Of a DNA stretch of 64,000 bases, positions 1-9,392 are shown piece after piece. Position numbers and translations under genes: made by a program. Every line of letters starts with the position of its first letter. Within the stretch, counting starts at the first letter, position 1. Source of the stretch: Chitinophagaceae bacterium (GTDB lineage Bacteria; Bacteroidota; Bacteroidia; Chitinophagales; Chitinophagaceae); contig JACSRW010000022.1 of NCBI GenBank assembly GCA_014879565.1, positions 1-64,000 of the forward strand, read 5' to 3'. The notes beneath the pieces were generated by a model that ran no database searches, was not told where the DNA came from, and saw nothing but the letters and a program-made list of their open reading frames with translations.

Positions 1-882
1 CCGGATATCCATGGTAGTGGCGGCCACGCAGGCAGCCATGGTGTTATACTGATTGTGTTTCCCTTTCAGGGCAAAATCAAAAACACTCATTCTGGTGAAC
101 TCTTCTCCTGTTCTGATATACATATCCCCGTCTTTAATAAAGGCGCCGTTTGGCAATTCTCTTTTCATACTTATTGGCAGTTGGTTTGATTTGATATTGA
201 ATACCGGTAAATATTTCATGGTTACTTCATCATCGGCACAGTAGATGAAGAAATCCGTTTCCTGCTGATTCATGATAATCCGGAACTTACTCCGGATATA
301 GTTTTCGAATTTGTAATCGTAACGGTCCAGGTGATCTTCCGTGATATTGGTCAGGATGGCTATATCCGGCCGGAATGTCACGATATCATCCAGCTGGAAA
401 CTGCTGACCTCCACGACATACACCGGTTTCGGATCCTGGGCCACCTGCCGGGCAAAGGATTCCCCGATATTCCCGACCAGGGCTGCATCCAGTCCGCCTG
501 TTTTGCAGATATGGTGAGTCAGCGCGGTGGTAGTGGTTTTGCCGTTGCTTCCAGTGATGGCGATAATGCGGCTGTTTTCCTTAAACCGGTAAGCCAGTTC
601 GATCTCACTGATTACCGGAATACCTTTTGCCCGGATCTTTTTTACCATCTCCGCTTTTTCGGGAATACCCGGACTTTTCATCACTTCATCGGCGGCCAGG
701 ATACGTTCTTCCGTATGCTGTCCCTCCTCAAATTCAATCCCGGCGGCGATCAGTTCGTCACGATACGCTTTCTTCAAAGAACTTCCGTCAGATAAAAACA
801 CTTCATACCCCTTTGCCTTTGCCAGCAGCGCCGCACCGGCACCGCTCTCCCCTCCTCCCAGTATGACAAATCTTTTTCCCAT
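1..882 (-). CDS. murD: UDP-N-acetylmuramoyl-L-alanine:D-glutamate ligase MurD (3' end outside window)
   Basis: Cytoplasmic Mur ligase that adds D-glutamate to UDP-MurNAc-L-Ala in peptidoglycan precursor synthesis. The 294 codons present run from MGKRFVILGGGESG (N-terminal nucleotide-binding fold) through the ATP-binding loop GSNGKTTTT and the central-domain stretch ILTNITEDHLDRY, and continue off the window edge. About the last third, the C-terminal ligase domain, is missing because of the boundary, not because of damage. The ATG at 882 gives the usual MurD N-terminus. It follows mraY by 143 bases in the dcw order expected for Bacteroidota. Identification is secure from motifs and context. 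Confidence 0.95.
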   Translation of the reverse strand, partial: MGKRFVILGGGESGAGAALLAKAKGYEVFLSDGSSLKKAYRDELIAAGIEFEEGQHTEERILAADEVMKSPGIPEKAEMVKKIRAKGIPVISEIELAYRFKENSRIIAITGSNGKTTTTALTHHICKTGGLDAALVGNIGESFARQVAQDPKPVYVVEVSSFQLDDIVTFRPDIAILTNITEDHLDRYDYKFENYIRSKFRIIMNQQETDFFIYCADDEVTMKYLPVFNIKSNQLPISMKRELPNGAFIKDGDMYIRTGEEFTRMSVFDFALKGKHNQYNTMAACVAATTMDIR

Positions 883-1025
883 AACATAAAACCGTGTACG
901 GAGTCCGGTTTTTCACAAGTATTGGTTTTATACAACTGCACCACAATTCGATCAATCAGAACACGGTGTCCGAAGGGTGCGGATAAGGGGTTTTTCGGTT
1001 ATACATTCTGCAGGCGTACCTGCTT

Positions 1026-2306
1026 TTATCTCAGTTTCAGGGTTACAATACTGAAAACCACCAGCAACACTGTCACAATCCAGAACCGGGTCACAATCTT
1101 CACTTCATGGTAATTCTTCATCTGGTAATGGTGATGCAGGGGTGATTTCAGGAATATTCTTCTGCCTTCCCCGTACTTTTTCTTTGTGTATTTGAAATAA
1201 CTCACCTGGATCATCACACTCAGGCTTTCCACGAAGAAGATGCCGCAGAAAATCGGGATCAGCAGTTCCTTGTGTACGATGATCGCGATCGCCGCGATGA
1301 TACCTCCCAGAGTCAGGCTGCCGGTATCTCCCATAAACATCTGTGCCGGGAAAGAATTGTACCAGAGAAAACCGACACAGGCCCCGATCATGGCGGCGAT
1401 AAAGATGGTCAGCTCTCCCAGGTTCGGGATATACATGATATTCAGGTAATCGGCAAAGACCAGGTTACCGCTGGCATAGGCAAAAATGCCGAGCAGGGCC
1501 CCGATAAGCGCGGAGGTTCCTGTGGCCAGTCCGTCGAGACCATCCGTTAAGTTAGATCCGTTGGAGACCGCCGTGATAATGAAAATCACAATCAGGATAT
1601 ATAATACCCAGGTATAATCACGCAGGGAAGCCGGCAGCAGTTTGGAATAATTGAACTCGTGGTTTTTGACAAAAGGAATCGTGGTAATGGGCTCCTTGGT
1701 TTCCACGAAGTATTTTATATTCCCGTTGACAAATTTCTGCTGTACATGGACGGTATCGGCAGGCGGCACCTTGCCCACATATTCGCGCCATATTTTCACT
1801 TCGCTGCTGAAATAAAGCGTGGAACCCACCAGTATACCGAGACCCACCTGCCCGAGAATTTTAAACCAGCCGGCCAGTCCGTCTTTATTGGTTTTTTTAT
1901 AATCCTTTCCCATTTTCTGGGCCATCCACTTGCTCCGCAGTTTGAGGTAATCATCAATGAATCCGATAATACCCAGCCAGACAGTACTGATGAGCAGCAC
2001 CTGTACATATACATTGGTGAGGTCGGCCAGCAGCAGGGTCGGGATCAGGATCGCAAGAATGATAATGATGCCTCCCATTGTGGGGGTTCCCTTTTTGAGG
2101 TGTTCACCCGCCAGTCCTTCCTCGCGGATGGATTCACTGATCTGTTTCTTTTGCAGAAAGCGAATCAGTTTTTTCCCGTAAACCAGGGTGATAAAGAGTG
2201 ACAGTAATACAGCAGCCAGTACCCGGAAAGTAATGAAACCGAACAGGCGGCTGCCCGGAATTTCGATCCCCTCGTTATTGAGCCATTCAAAAAAATGATG
2301 CAGCAT
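1026..2306 (-). CDS. mraY: Phospho-N-acetylmuramoyl-pentapeptide transferase MraY
   Basis: Polytopic inner-membrane enzyme that transfers phospho-MurNAc-pentapeptide to undecaprenyl phosphate, forming lipid I. Conserved signatures are visible: GTPTMGG near residue 75, the Asp-rich [15 protein letters not shown], the FMGDTGSL loop and PLHHHY near the C-terminus. At 426 residues it is longer than the roughly 360 of proteobacterial MraY. The excess is an inserted segment around residues 160-235, between membrane spans, as in other Bacteroidota MraY. It lies 17 bases after murE and is transcribed with it. Confidence 0.96.
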   Translation of the reverse strand: MLHHFFEWLNNEGIEIPGSRLFGFITFRVLAAVLLSLFITLVYGKKLIRFLQKKQISESIREEGLAGEHLKKGTPTMGGIIIILAILIPTLLLADLTNVYVQVLLISTVWLGIIGFIDDYLKLRSKWMAQKMGKDYKKTNKDGLAGWFKILGQVGLGILVGSTLYFSSEVKIWREYVGKVPPADTVHVQQKFVNGNIKYFVETKEPITTIPFVKNHEFNYSKLLPASLRDYTWVLYILIVIFIITAVSNGSNLTDGLDGLATGTSALIGALLGIFAYASGNLVFADYLNIMYIPNLGELTIFIAAMIGACVGFLWYNSFPAQMFMGDTGSLTLGGIIAAIAIIVHKELLIPIFCGIFFVESLSVMIQVSYFKYTKKKYGEGRRIFLKSPLHHHYQMKNYHEVKIVTRFWIVTVLLVVFSIVTLKLR

Positions 2307-2323
2307 TTTTCCGTGGTTGTGGT

Positions 2324-3787
2324 TTACTTGTTAAAAAGTTGAAATAACTCCGTTACGGTTTCCTTATCATCAAAATGATTCCTTACTCCTTTTATTTCCT
2401 GGTATTTCTCGTGTCCTTTTCCGGCCACCAGGATGATATCCTCTTTTCCCGCCAGGCTGACAGCCGTTTTAATAGCTTCTTTCCGGTCGGTAATGGCGAT
2501 ATATTTTCTTTTATATGCCGGCGCCAGTCCTTCTTCCATGTCCCTGATGATCTGTTCAGGGTCTTCACTCCGGGGATTGTCACTGGTGAAAATCACCCGG
2601 TCGCTGTGTTCACAGGCCACGGTGGCCATCACCGGTCTCTTGGTACGGTCGCGGTCGCCGCCGCAACCCACCACCGTTATCACCTGTTCAAATCCCTTTT
2701 TCAGTTTTTTGATGGTGGCCAGCACATTCAGCAGGGCATCCGGTGTATGCGCATAATCAACAATCGCGATCACCCGTTCATTGGGAGAAACCTGGTAATC
2801 AAAGCGACCTTCCGCTCCCGTCAGTTCGCTGAGCGCGGTCAGTACCTGTTGTTTGTCCTGGCCCAGGCAGATTGCGGCCCCGTATACTGCCAGCAGGTTA
2901 TACGCATTGAATTCACCGATCAGCAGGAAATTCACTTCCGTGTCGTTGACCAGCATCTGCAAACCACTGAGACTGTTGTCCAGGATCTTTCCTTTAAAAT
3001 CGGCAACGGTACGCAGGCTGTAGGTGAATTTTTTCGCAGCGGTGTTTTGCAGCATCACGAGTCCCCGTTTATCATCCGCGTTGCTCAGCGCGAAAGCCCC
3101 GGCCGGCAGTGAATCAAAAAAGGATTTTTTTACCCGGATGTATTCATCAAATGTTTTATGATAGTCCAGGTGATCGTGCGTGATATTGCTGAAAATGCCA
3201 CCCCGGTACTGCAGACCTGCCACACGGTGCTGATGGATGGCATGGGAACTGGTCTCCATAAACACATGGGTGCAGCCCGCATCCGCCATTCTGCGGAGGA
3301 GCTGGTTCAGGCTGACGGCATCGGGTGTGGTATGTGTGGAGGGCAGCACTTCTTCCCCGATCCGGTTTTCCACGGTGCTGATCAGTCCGGTCTTATATCC
3401 CAGTTTTACAAAGAGCTTATAGAGTAAAGTGGCAATCGTGGTCTTTCCGTTGGTGCCTGTAACACCGGTCAGTTGTAAACGGGTACTCGGCTGACCGTAA
3501 AAATTATGCGCCATAATACCGGCAGCTGCGGCGCTGTTTTCCACCTGCACATAGACCACCTTTTCCGGCAGAGCAACGGGCCAGTCTTCCCCGACCACTA
3601 CAGCGGCCCCGTTATCCACAGCGGCCCCGATAAAGCGGTGCCCATCGGCTGCAGCGCCGCGGACCGCTACGAAGAGCTCTCCCGGCTGCAGTTTCCTGGA
3701 GTCGGGCTGAATGGCCGTCACGTCCACGGATGTGGAACCTGCCACCGCTCTTACCGGCACCTGATATAGTATCTCTCTTAATTCCAC
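2324..3787 (-). CDS. murE: UDP-MurNAc-L-Ala-D-Glu:meso-diaminopimelate ligase MurE
   Basis: Cytoplasmic Mur ligase that adds the third residue of the stem peptide. It has the ATP loop GTNGKTT near residue 110, a central domain with [10 protein letters not shown], and a C-terminal domain with DNPRSEDP. The DNPR tetrad is the known specificity signature for meso-diaminopimelate rather than lysine, so the peptidoglycan is predicted to be mDAP type. The length of 487 aa is normal. It sits between ftsI (13-base gap) and mraY (17-base gap) in the dcw operon. Confidence 0.96.
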   Translation of the reverse strand: MELREILYQVPVRAVAGSTSVDVTAIQPDSRKLQPGELFVAVRGAAADGHRFIGAAVDNGAAVVVGEDWPVALPEKVVYVQVENSAAAAGIMAHNFYGQPSTRLQLTGVTGTNGKTTIATLLYKLFVKLGYKTGLISTVENRIGEEVLPSTHTTPDAVSLNQLLRRMADAGCTHVFMETSSHAIHQHRVAGLQYRGGIFSNITHDHLDYHKTFDEYIRVKKSFFDSLPAGAFALSNADDKRGLVMLQNTAAKKFTYSLRTVADFKGKILDNSLSGLQMLVNDTEVNFLLIGEFNAYNLLAVYGAAICLGQDKQQVLTALSELTGAEGRFDYQVSPNERVIAIVDYAHTPDALLNVLATIKKLKKGFEQVITVVGCGGDRDRTKRPVMATVACEHSDRVIFTSDNPRSEDPEQIIRDMEEGLAPAYKRKYIAITDRKEAIKTAVSLAGKEDIILVAGKGHEKYQEIKGVRNHFDDKETVTELFQLFNK

Positions 3788-3800
3788 TTTTTTATTTCGT

Positions 3801-5933
3801 TCAGCTCAGTTCCAGCATGACGGACACTCCTTTTTGCAAAACGGTGCCCGGCGCCAGTGACTGGGCCGTGATTTTTCCTTTTCCTTTTACCAATACTTTT
3901 ACGCCCATATTTTCCAGCAGGAAGAGCGCGTCTTTCAGTCCCATTCCCCGTACGTTGGGCATTACCTGTTTGCGTACCACACCCGCCCGGATGACCGGCT
4001 GACTGGCGGAAGCATAAACAGAAGCCCACTGCTGATTCAGCACGGAATCCGCGTATTTAACCCGCAGGGTGTTGTATACATTTTTTATATCCGGTGCATA
4101 CCCGGCATAATAGAAGGCGCTGCTGTCTTTTTGTCCTGCAAAGAGTGAAGGATCTTTTTTATCTACATACAGGGCGTAGAGTTTGGTAGCAATTTCCCTG
4201 AAAACAGGAGCGGCAAGTGTTCCGCCATAGTGAGAAGCCGCATGCGGTTTTGTCCGGATCACCACGATGCAGGTATACTGCGGTTTATCTGCCGGAAAGT
4301 ATCCCACAAAACTGGCCTGGTATACACCATGATTGTATTTCACCGGTCCGTCGGCCACATGCGCGGTCCCTGTTTTTCCTGCCACCGGGAAAGGCAGTCC
4401 TTCCATAGCGCGCCGTGCCGTTCCTTCTTTCACCACCATTTCCATGGCTTCGCGTGCCTGGCGGATAACTTCCGGTTTACAGATATTTTCCTGCAGTGTG
4501 ACCGGACTGAAATCCTGGTATATCACGCCGCTGCTGCGGATGCTGCTGACCAGGTAGGGTTTCATCATCCGGCCGTTGTTGGCCACCGCATTGTAGAGCA
4601 TCAGGGTGTGGAGCGGACTTACCTGTACCCCGTATCCAAAACTCATCCAGAGCATGTTTCCTTCGGCGCTGCCTTTCTGATCCAGCGGGGCCATGGAAGG
4701 CCGGGGCAGGTTTGACAGATCAACGGGCACCCGGCTGTCGAGACCAAAACGGTGAAAGAAATCTTTGATTGCGGCGGGTTTTTGGGCGAAGGCTTTATAG
4801 GCCAGTTTGCTCATGCCGATATTGGAGCTGTGGGCAAAACATTCCTGTACTGTCAGTACCGGTTTGGGCTGTCGTTCGGCATCGGTTACCATTTTTTTCC
4901 CTACCTGCATACGTCCGGCTGTTCCTACTTCCACCAGGTCACCGGGACGGCTGGTGCCTTTTTCCAGTACGGAGAGCAGGGTAACCAGTTTGATGGTGGA
5001 GCCTGGTTCGGTCACCCGCAGGGCATAATTATCATCTTCCCAGTAACTGCCATCGGGCCGGCGGCCCAGGTTGGCGATGGCACGGATTTTACCGGTAGCC
5101 GTTTCCATGACGATCGCGGTGCCATAGGGCCCTTCGCATTGCAGCATCATACGCATCAGGGCTGTTTCCGTAATATCCTGGATCCGCACGTCTATGTTTG
5201 TATGAATGTCTTTCCCGTTTTCCGGTTCGGTTTCAGAACCATCAATGGGAATGGAGGCGCCCCCTGCGATGTAACGGACCAATTTCTGTCCGCTGCGGCC
5301 ACTAAGCACACTGTCATAACTTTTTTCCAGGCCCACGTTCTGTTTGCGCAGCTTACCGTCGCTGGCGATATGCTCGCGTGAGAGTCCGATAGTGCGGCTG
5401 GCGAGGATACCGAAGGGCGGCAGCCGCTTGCTGTTTGTCTCCACAATGATTCCGCTTTTATTACGGCCGAGCCGGGCCAGGGGGAAATCACGGAAAACTT
5501 TATACTGGGCAAAACTGAGTTTCTTTTTCAGCGGATAATAGCGGGCATTCTTTTTAAAGGCAGCTTTCAGTTCGGCTGCGTAGCGGGCGGCGGATTTGTC
5601 GCCGAAATAAGCGGCCAGTGAAAGGGCAAAGGAGTCAACGTTTTCATAAAAGCGTTTTCCCTTTTTCTCCCGGAGACCGTCAGCGTTAAAATCAATGTAG
5701 ATATCGAATGTAGGGATGGAAGCGGAGAGCATCTGACCATCATCACTGTAGATGGTTCCGCGGGTGGCATCCAGTTCAATAAAGCGCTGGTGCAGGCTGT
5801 CGCTCATACTGCGCCAGTGTTCTCCTTCGGCCTGCTGTATCCATATCGCTTTACCGAGGATAAACAGGCTGAGTATAACAATGCCCAGAAAGCTGAGGTA
5901 TACCCTCCACAGTATGTCACGTTTGACTTCCAA
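3801..5933 (-). CDS. ftsI: Division-specific penicillin-binding protein (FtsI/PBP3 type) with PASTA domain
   Basis: Septal peptidoglycan transpeptidase anchored in the inner membrane. A single N-terminal anchor helix lies at about residues 9-31, followed by a dimerization domain and a transpeptidase domain. All three catalytic motifs are present: S312-x-x-K315 (STIK), S369-S-N371 and K520-T-G522. The C-terminal 60 or so residues (MPNVRGMGLKDALFLLENMG onward) form one PASTA domain. At 710 aa it is longer than E. coli FtsI because of the PASTA tail, which is common in Bacteroidota dcw-encoded PBPs. It lies between the ftsL-like gene and murE. Confidence 0.94.
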   Translation of the reverse strand: MEVKRDILWRVYLSFLGIVILSLFILGKAIWIQQAEGEHWRSMSDSLHQRFIELDATRGTIYSDDGQMLSASIPTFDIYIDFNADGLREKKGKRFYENVDSFALSLAAYFGDKSAARYAAELKAAFKKNARYYPLKKKLSFAQYKVFRDFPLARLGRNKSGIIVETNSKRLPPFGILASRTIGLSREHIASDGKLRKQNVGLEKSYDSVLSGRSGQKLVRYIAGGASIPIDGSETEPENGKDIHTNIDVRIQDITETALMRMMLQCEGPYGTAIVMETATGKIRAIANLGRRPDGSYWEDDNYALRVTEPGSTIKLVTLLSVLEKGTSRPGDLVEVGTAGRMQVGKKMVTDAERQPKPVLTVQECFAHSSNIGMSKLAYKAFAQKPAAIKDFFHRFGLDSRVPVDLSNLPRPSMAPLDQKGSAEGNMLWMSFGYGVQVSPLHTLMLYNAVANNGRMMKPYLVSSIRSSGVIYQDFSPVTLQENICKPEVIRQAREAMEMVVKEGTARRAMEGLPFPVAGKTGTAHVADGPVKYNHGVYQASFVGYFPADKPQYTCIVVIRTKPHAASHYGGTLAAPVFREIATKLYALYVDKKDPSLFAGQKDSSAFYYAGYAPDIKNVYNTLRVKYADSVLNQQWASVYASASQPVIRAGVVRKQVMPNVRGMGLKDALFLLENMGVKVLVKGKGKITAQSLAPGTVLQKGVSVMLELS

Positions 5934-5997
5934 TGCCCTTCTGTTGTTTTTAGTTGTTGGCCGGGTACCGTTCCATTCCCCGGTATTGTTGTTCCGC

Positions 5998-6348
5998 CTA
6001 TTCAGCTGAATCTTTCAGCACCACCGGCGGGGTGGTCAGTTCTTTCAGTCCGAGTGGTTCCACCGCGGGAATCAGTTCACTTTGTTTACTGCGGGAGATC
6101 AGTTCTCCTTTCACAGCGGTGTACTCGTACTGCAGTTCCTTTACTTCCTTTTCCGTGCGGTTGATCCTGCGGATCGTCTTATCGGCATGGTGACCGTTAT
6201 AGATATACAGGACCGCCAGCATGGCCAGGAATAAAAAGAAAGGGATTTGTTTCACGACCGACTGGTAATTCAGCCAGCGCTTCCAGGACAACTGCGGTTC
6301 CGGCGCAGTTGTTTTTCCCGCTTCTTTTTTTGTTTGTTGTTCGTCCAT
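5998..6348 (-). CDS. ftsL: FtsL-like division protein
   Basis: Small bitopic protein at the position always held by ftsL, between rsmH and ftsI. From the ATG at 6348 it has 116 residues: a charged N-terminus (MDEQQTKKEAGK), one membrane span at about residues 37-54 (IPFFLFLAMLAVLYIYNG) and a periplasmic segment with heptad character (IRRINRTEKEVKELQYEY), as expected for the FtsL/FtsB coiled coil. An upstream in-frame TTG at 6423 would add 25 residues with no typical feature, so the ATG was chosen. Sequence identity in this family is low, so the call rests on topology and position. Confidence 0.8.
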   Translation of the reverse strand: MDEQQTKKEAGKTTAPEPQLSWKRWLNYQSVVKQIPFFLFLAMLAVLYIYNGHHADKTIRRINRTEKEVKELQYEYTAVKGELISRSKQSELIPAVEPLGLKELTTPPVVLKDSAE

Positions 6349-6460
6349 TGAATCTGCACAGCGGTTACGGATTGGTTTTTCATTCAACCGGAGGGTTGAT
6401 TTCAAAGGATATAGATTTTCCAAAAAGGTTTATATCCTGATATGGTGTGTTTCGTTCCTC

Positions 6461-7411
6461 TTAATTTTTTTCAGCCACCCTGAGTTTAGCGCTTCTTGAC
6501 CGCGGGTTTCTTTTGAGTTCTTCCGCCGAAGGCAGGATGGGTTTTTTTGTAATCACTTTCAGTTCGCTGACCTTTTCCGTACTGATAAAAGGATGCTGTT
6601 CGGGCTCATCCCATGAACCGCGTTTGAAAAAGTTCTTGACCAGTCTGTCTTCCAGAGAATGAAAGGTGATGATGGCGACCCGCCCTCCGGGTTTTAACAG
6701 GGGCGGGATCTGCTGCAGCAATTCCTTAAGCGCACCCATTTCATCATTCACAGCAATCCGCAGCGCCTGAAATACCTGGGCAAAGTACTTGTTGGGATTT
6801 CCTTTTACCACTTCCCGGAGCGCGTTCTTAAATCCGTCAATTGTTCTGAGCGGGGCGTTCTGGCGGATATGAACGATAGTGCGGGCCAGCGTTTTCGCGT
6901 TGGTAACCTCCCCGTATTCGCTGAATATCCGCTGCAAGTCCTGTTCGCCGAGGGTACTGATCAGTTCATAAGCGGTTAGCGGTTGCCTTCTGTCCATCCG
7001 CATATCCAATTCCGCATTAAAGCGGGTGGAGAAGCCCCGTTCCGCTTCATCAAACTGGTGACTGCTTACACCCAGGTCTGCCAGGATTCCATTTACTGCA
7101 CCGACCTGCTGCAACCGGAGGAAACGCTGCAGGTGACGAAAATTGTGTGAAATAAAAACTAATCTTTCGTCTGCCGGCAGGTTCTTTTTTGCATCGGCAT
7201 CCTGGTCAAACGCATACAGCCTGCCCTGCGGGCCGAGTTTGCTGAGTATGGCTTTGGCATGTCCGCCTCCGCCAAATGTGCAATCCACATAGATGCCATC
7301 CGGCCGGATCTGTAATCCGTCAAGCGCCTCCTGCAATAATACCGGCACATGGTACACATCCCCTTCAGCAGGCTTTCCGGATTCCCCATTATGTACACCG
7401 GGTTTTTCCAT
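6461..7411 (-). CDS. rsmH: 16S rRNA (cytosine(1402)-N(4))-methyltransferase RsmH
   Basis: SAM-dependent enzyme (formerly MraW) that methylates N4 of C1402 in 16S rRNA. It begins with a short tail, then HVPVLLQEALDGL, the SAM-binding motif YVDCTFGGGGHAKAIL, LADLGVSSHQFD, and the family C-terminal block ITFHSLEDRLVK followed by NPRSRSAKLRVAEK. The length of 316 aa is typical. It starts 9 bases after mraZ, as in nearly all dcw clusters. Confidence 0.97.
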   Translation of the reverse strand: MEKPGVHNGESGKPAEGDVYHVPVLLQEALDGLQIRPDGIYVDCTFGGGGHAKAILSKLGPQGRLYAFDQDADAKKNLPADERLVFISHNFRHLQRFLRLQQVGAVNGILADLGVSSHQFDEAERGFSTRFNAELDMRMDRRQPLTAYELISTLGEQDLQRIFSEYGEVTNAKTLARTIVHIRQNAPLRTIDGFKNALREVVKGNPNKYFAQVFQALRIAVNDEMGALKELLQQIPPLLKPGGRVAIITFHSLEDRLVKNFFKRGSWDEPEQHPFISTEKVSELKVITKKPILPSAEELKRNPRSRSAKLRVAEKN

Positions 7412-7420
7412 ATTCCTGCT

Positions 7421-7888
7421 TTACGCTTTTGTCCGGTCGCCTCCGCTGCCCAGCACCTGGTCGCCCAGGTCACTGAATGACTCCGAAGAAAGTGAATCAA
7501 AGATCTCTTTGTACTTATTACTATCCCAGATTTCCAGTTTATCGCCTGTTGCCATCAGCACAATGTCTTTCTGCAGTCCTGCATACATTTTCAGGTTGGG
7601 CGGCAACAGGATCCGCCCCGCGCTGTCCGGCTCCACGAATGTGGCGCCGTTTAAGAAGGCCCTCCGGAACTCCCTTTGTTTGGGATCAAATTCGTTCAGG
7701 CCGGTAATTTTTTGAAAGAGCGGCTCCCAGGTTCGCATCGGATAAAGAGCCAGGCATTTTTCAAACCCCCTGTTGATAACGAAACGGCTTGTCTCCTCCT
7801 CAGGCAATTGCCTTTTGAACCCCGCCGGGAGGAGGAAACGCCCTTTGGCGTCTAACGTAGCCTCGAATTCTCCGAGAAAGCCTGTCAT
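7421..7888 (-). CDS. mraZ: Transcriptional regulator / division protein MraZ
   Basis: First gene of the dcw operon. MraZ is a ring-forming DNA-binding protein with two SpoVT/AbrB-like domains that represses its own promoter in E. coli. The protein opens FLGEFEATLDAKGRFLLPAGFK and has a second repeat FVEPDSAGRILLPPNLK, each containing the conserved D-x-x-G-R signature. It is 155 aa, the usual size. The ATG at 7888 is preceded by 10-bp spaced GTGnnA repeats that resemble MraZ boxes (see 7920-7956). Confidence 0.95.
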   Translation of the reverse strand: MTGFLGEFEATLDAKGRFLLPAGFKRQLPEEETSRFVINRGFEKCLALYPMRTWEPLFQKITGLNEFDPKQREFRRAFLNGATFVEPDSAGRILLPPNLKMYAGLQKDIVLMATGDKLEIWDSNKYKEIFDSLSSESFSDLGDQVLGSGGDRTKA

Positions 7889-7919
7889 TATCAGTAAATT
7901 GAGTCAAAATCACCTTAAT

Positions 7920-7956
7920 TGACACAAAATAACACTTTTTCCCACTTTGCACCCAA
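7920..7956 (-). promoter_or_regulatory. Candidate MraZ-box repeats and mraZ promoter
   Basis: On the minus strand GTGGGA, GTGTTA and GTGTCA occur at an exact 10-base period (plus-strand starts 7940, 7930 and 7920), with a TTTGGGTG just upstream. MraZ in characterised bacteria binds direct repeats of a TGGG-type box at about 10-bp spacing ahead of its own gene. A TATTTTG element within the array resembles the phylum -7 box. The match to the known logic is good; the exact box sequence is inferred. Confidence 0.5.
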
Positions 7957-7983
7957 ATTTTTCCTATTTTCTTTTTTCCACAG

Positions 7984-8027
7984 AAAAAAATCGGCTGAAA
8001 TGCGCCAGCAGCAAGGCTTTCAGCCGA
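7984..8027 (-). terminator. Rho-independent terminator-like hairpin facing mraZ
   Basis: The arms TCGGCTGAAA (7991-8000) and TTTCAGCCGA (8018-8027) pair perfectly over 10 bp with a 17-base loop. On the minus strand the stem is followed by seven T. No minus-strand gene lies directly upstream, so it either ends an unannotated short transcript starting near queA or insulates mraZ. Confidence 0.6.
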
Positions 8028-8075
8028 TGGGAGCCCTGAAATGGCCCAACTGGCTGTTAGCAGGGTGTGAATTGC

Positions 8076-8097
8076 GGTGGATAAGCTGTTGATAAGC
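8076..8097 (-). repeat. Tandem 11-mer resembling DnaA boxes
   Basis: On the minus strand GCTTATCAACA is followed directly by GCTTATCCACC, two copies of an 11-base unit that differ at two positions. Each contains a DnaA-box-like nonamer (TTATCAACA and TTATCCACC) close to the consensus TTATCCACA. The pair lies just upstream of the queA-type promoter. Two imperfect boxes are not evidence of an origin by themselves. Confidence 0.4.
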
Positions 8098-8115
8098 AGG
8101 TTGAGGGTTGGCCCG

Positions 8116-8123
8116 TATCTTTG
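8116..8123 (+). promoter_or_regulatory. -7 promoter element for the queA-type gene
   Basis: TATCTTTG matches the Bacteroidota -7 consensus TAnnTTTG exactly and lies 22 bases before the chosen ATG at 8146. A TTG at 8089-8091 is a possible -33 element, although the 24-base spacer is slightly long. Confidence 0.6.
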
Positions 8124-8145
8124 CCCTCCAACAACAGTTAGTTGT

Positions 8146-9381
8146 ATGCCACAAGATCCGCGCGAGATTTCTATTCTCGACTATACCTATACGTTACCAG
8201 ACGAACAGATTGCCCGCTACCCGTTAGCTGAACGGGATTTATCCCGTCTCCTTGTCTATGAGGAAGGAAGGATCAGCACCGCTGTTTACCGGGATCTTTC
8301 AGCCTTTATACCGGAAGAAAGCTTACTTGTATTCAATGACACAAAAGTGGTGGAAGCGCGTCTGCTTTTTCAAAAACCGACGGGAGGCTGGATTGAGATT
8401 TTTTGTCTTGAACCGCATGAACAATATGCGGATGTCCATTCGGCCATGTTGCAACAGGGCCATGTTGACTGGCATTGTCTTGTCGGCGGTGCCTCCAAAT
8501 GGAAACCCGGCCAGTTACTGGAAAAAAATATACAGACAGCAAGGGGCCATGTGAAGCTGACAGCCACTTTCCTGGAGAAAAGATCCGGTAGTTTTATTAT
8601 CCGGTTAAACTGGACACCCGCCACCCTTGCTTTCGCTGAATTACTGCACCTGGCCGGCGCCATTCCCCTTCCCCCCTATCTGAAAAGAAAAGCGGAGGCC
8701 AGTGATACCAACAGCTACCAGACCGTCTATGCCAAAGAAGAGGGATCTGTTGCAGCGCCTACAGCGGGACTTCATTTTACAGAACAGGTATTTACAAAAC
8801 TGCAGGCAAAAAATATCCGCCGGGAATTTGTAACGCTGCATGTGGGAGCCGGTACTTTTCAGCCGGTAAAAGCGGAAAAAATGGAAGCGCATGCCATGCA
8901 CGCGGAGTGGATTGATGTAAGCCGGCCATTTATTGAAACACTGCTGAAGTCCTTAAGCGGAACTATCATTACAGTCGGAACAACTTCTTTACGAACCGTG
9001 GAGAGTCTCTATTGGATCGGTGTGAAAATAGTGCGGGGTGAGTGGTCTATGGGGAGCGGGGGAATCTCTCAATGGGAAGTTTATGAAGGAGCCGATAAGG
9101 ATATAACCACTGAAGCGTCCTTAACGGCGGTGCTGGATTGGATGAAGGCCAATCATCTTGAACGACTGGTGACGAAAACACAGATCCTGATTGCGCCTGG
9201 TTACCGTTTCAGAATCATCAAGGGGCTGATCACGAATTTTCACCAGCCGCAATCAACACTCCTGCTGCTGGTAGCAGCCATAACCGGTGAAGACTGGCGG
9301 AAAATTTATACTTATGCGCTGCAGGAAGGATTCCGATTTCTGAGCTATGGCGACGGCAGTCTGCTCTGGCTGAAAAAATAA
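8146..9381 (+). CDS. queA: S-adenosylmethionine:tRNA ribosyltransferase-isomerase (QueA family)
   Basis: QueA transfers the ribosyl part of SAM to preQ1-tRNA, giving epoxyqueuosine in the tRNA anticodon. Family signatures are present: LPDEQIARYPLAERDLSRLLVY, LVFNDTKVVEARL, AGAIPLPPYLKR, SVAAPTAGLHFT, LHVGAGTFQPV and a C-terminal TNFHQPQSTLLLLVAA. At 411 aa it is longer than the roughly 350 aa of E. coli QueA, as in a long form common in this phylum. The ATG at 8146 was chosen over an upstream in-frame ATG because it follows the TATCTTTG promoter and matches the usual N-terminus. It converges on the kinase gene with an 11-base gap. Confidence 0.85.
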   Translation: MPQDPREISILDYTYTLPDEQIARYPLAERDLSRLLVYEEGRISTAVYRDLSAFIPEESLLVFNDTKVVEARLLFQKPTGGWIEIFCLEPHEQYADVHSAMLQQGHVDWHCLVGGASKWKPGQLLEKNIQTARGHVKLTATFLEKRSGSFIIRLNWTPATLAFAELLHLAGAIPLPPYLKRKAEASDTNSYQTVYAKEEGSVAAPTAGLHFTEQVFTKLQAKNIRREFVTLHVGAGTFQPVKAEKMEAHAMHAEWIDVSRPFIETLLKSLSGTIITVGTTSLRTVESLYWIGVKIVRGEWSMGSGGISQWEVYEGADKDITTEASLTAVLDWMKANHLERLVTKTQILIAPGYRFRIIKGLITNFHQPQSTLLLLVAAITGEDWRKIYTYALQEGFRFLSYGDGSLLWLKK

Positions 9382-9392
9382 AATCTTTTTAC

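Noticed and set aside
6349-6423. TTG start for the FtsL-like protein
   Set aside because: The added 25 residues are not typical of FtsL, and an ATG gives the usual size.
8076-8097. Chromosomal origin of replication
   Set aside because: Only two imperfect DnaA-like boxes and no dnaA, unwinding region or gene-strand switch typical of oriC.
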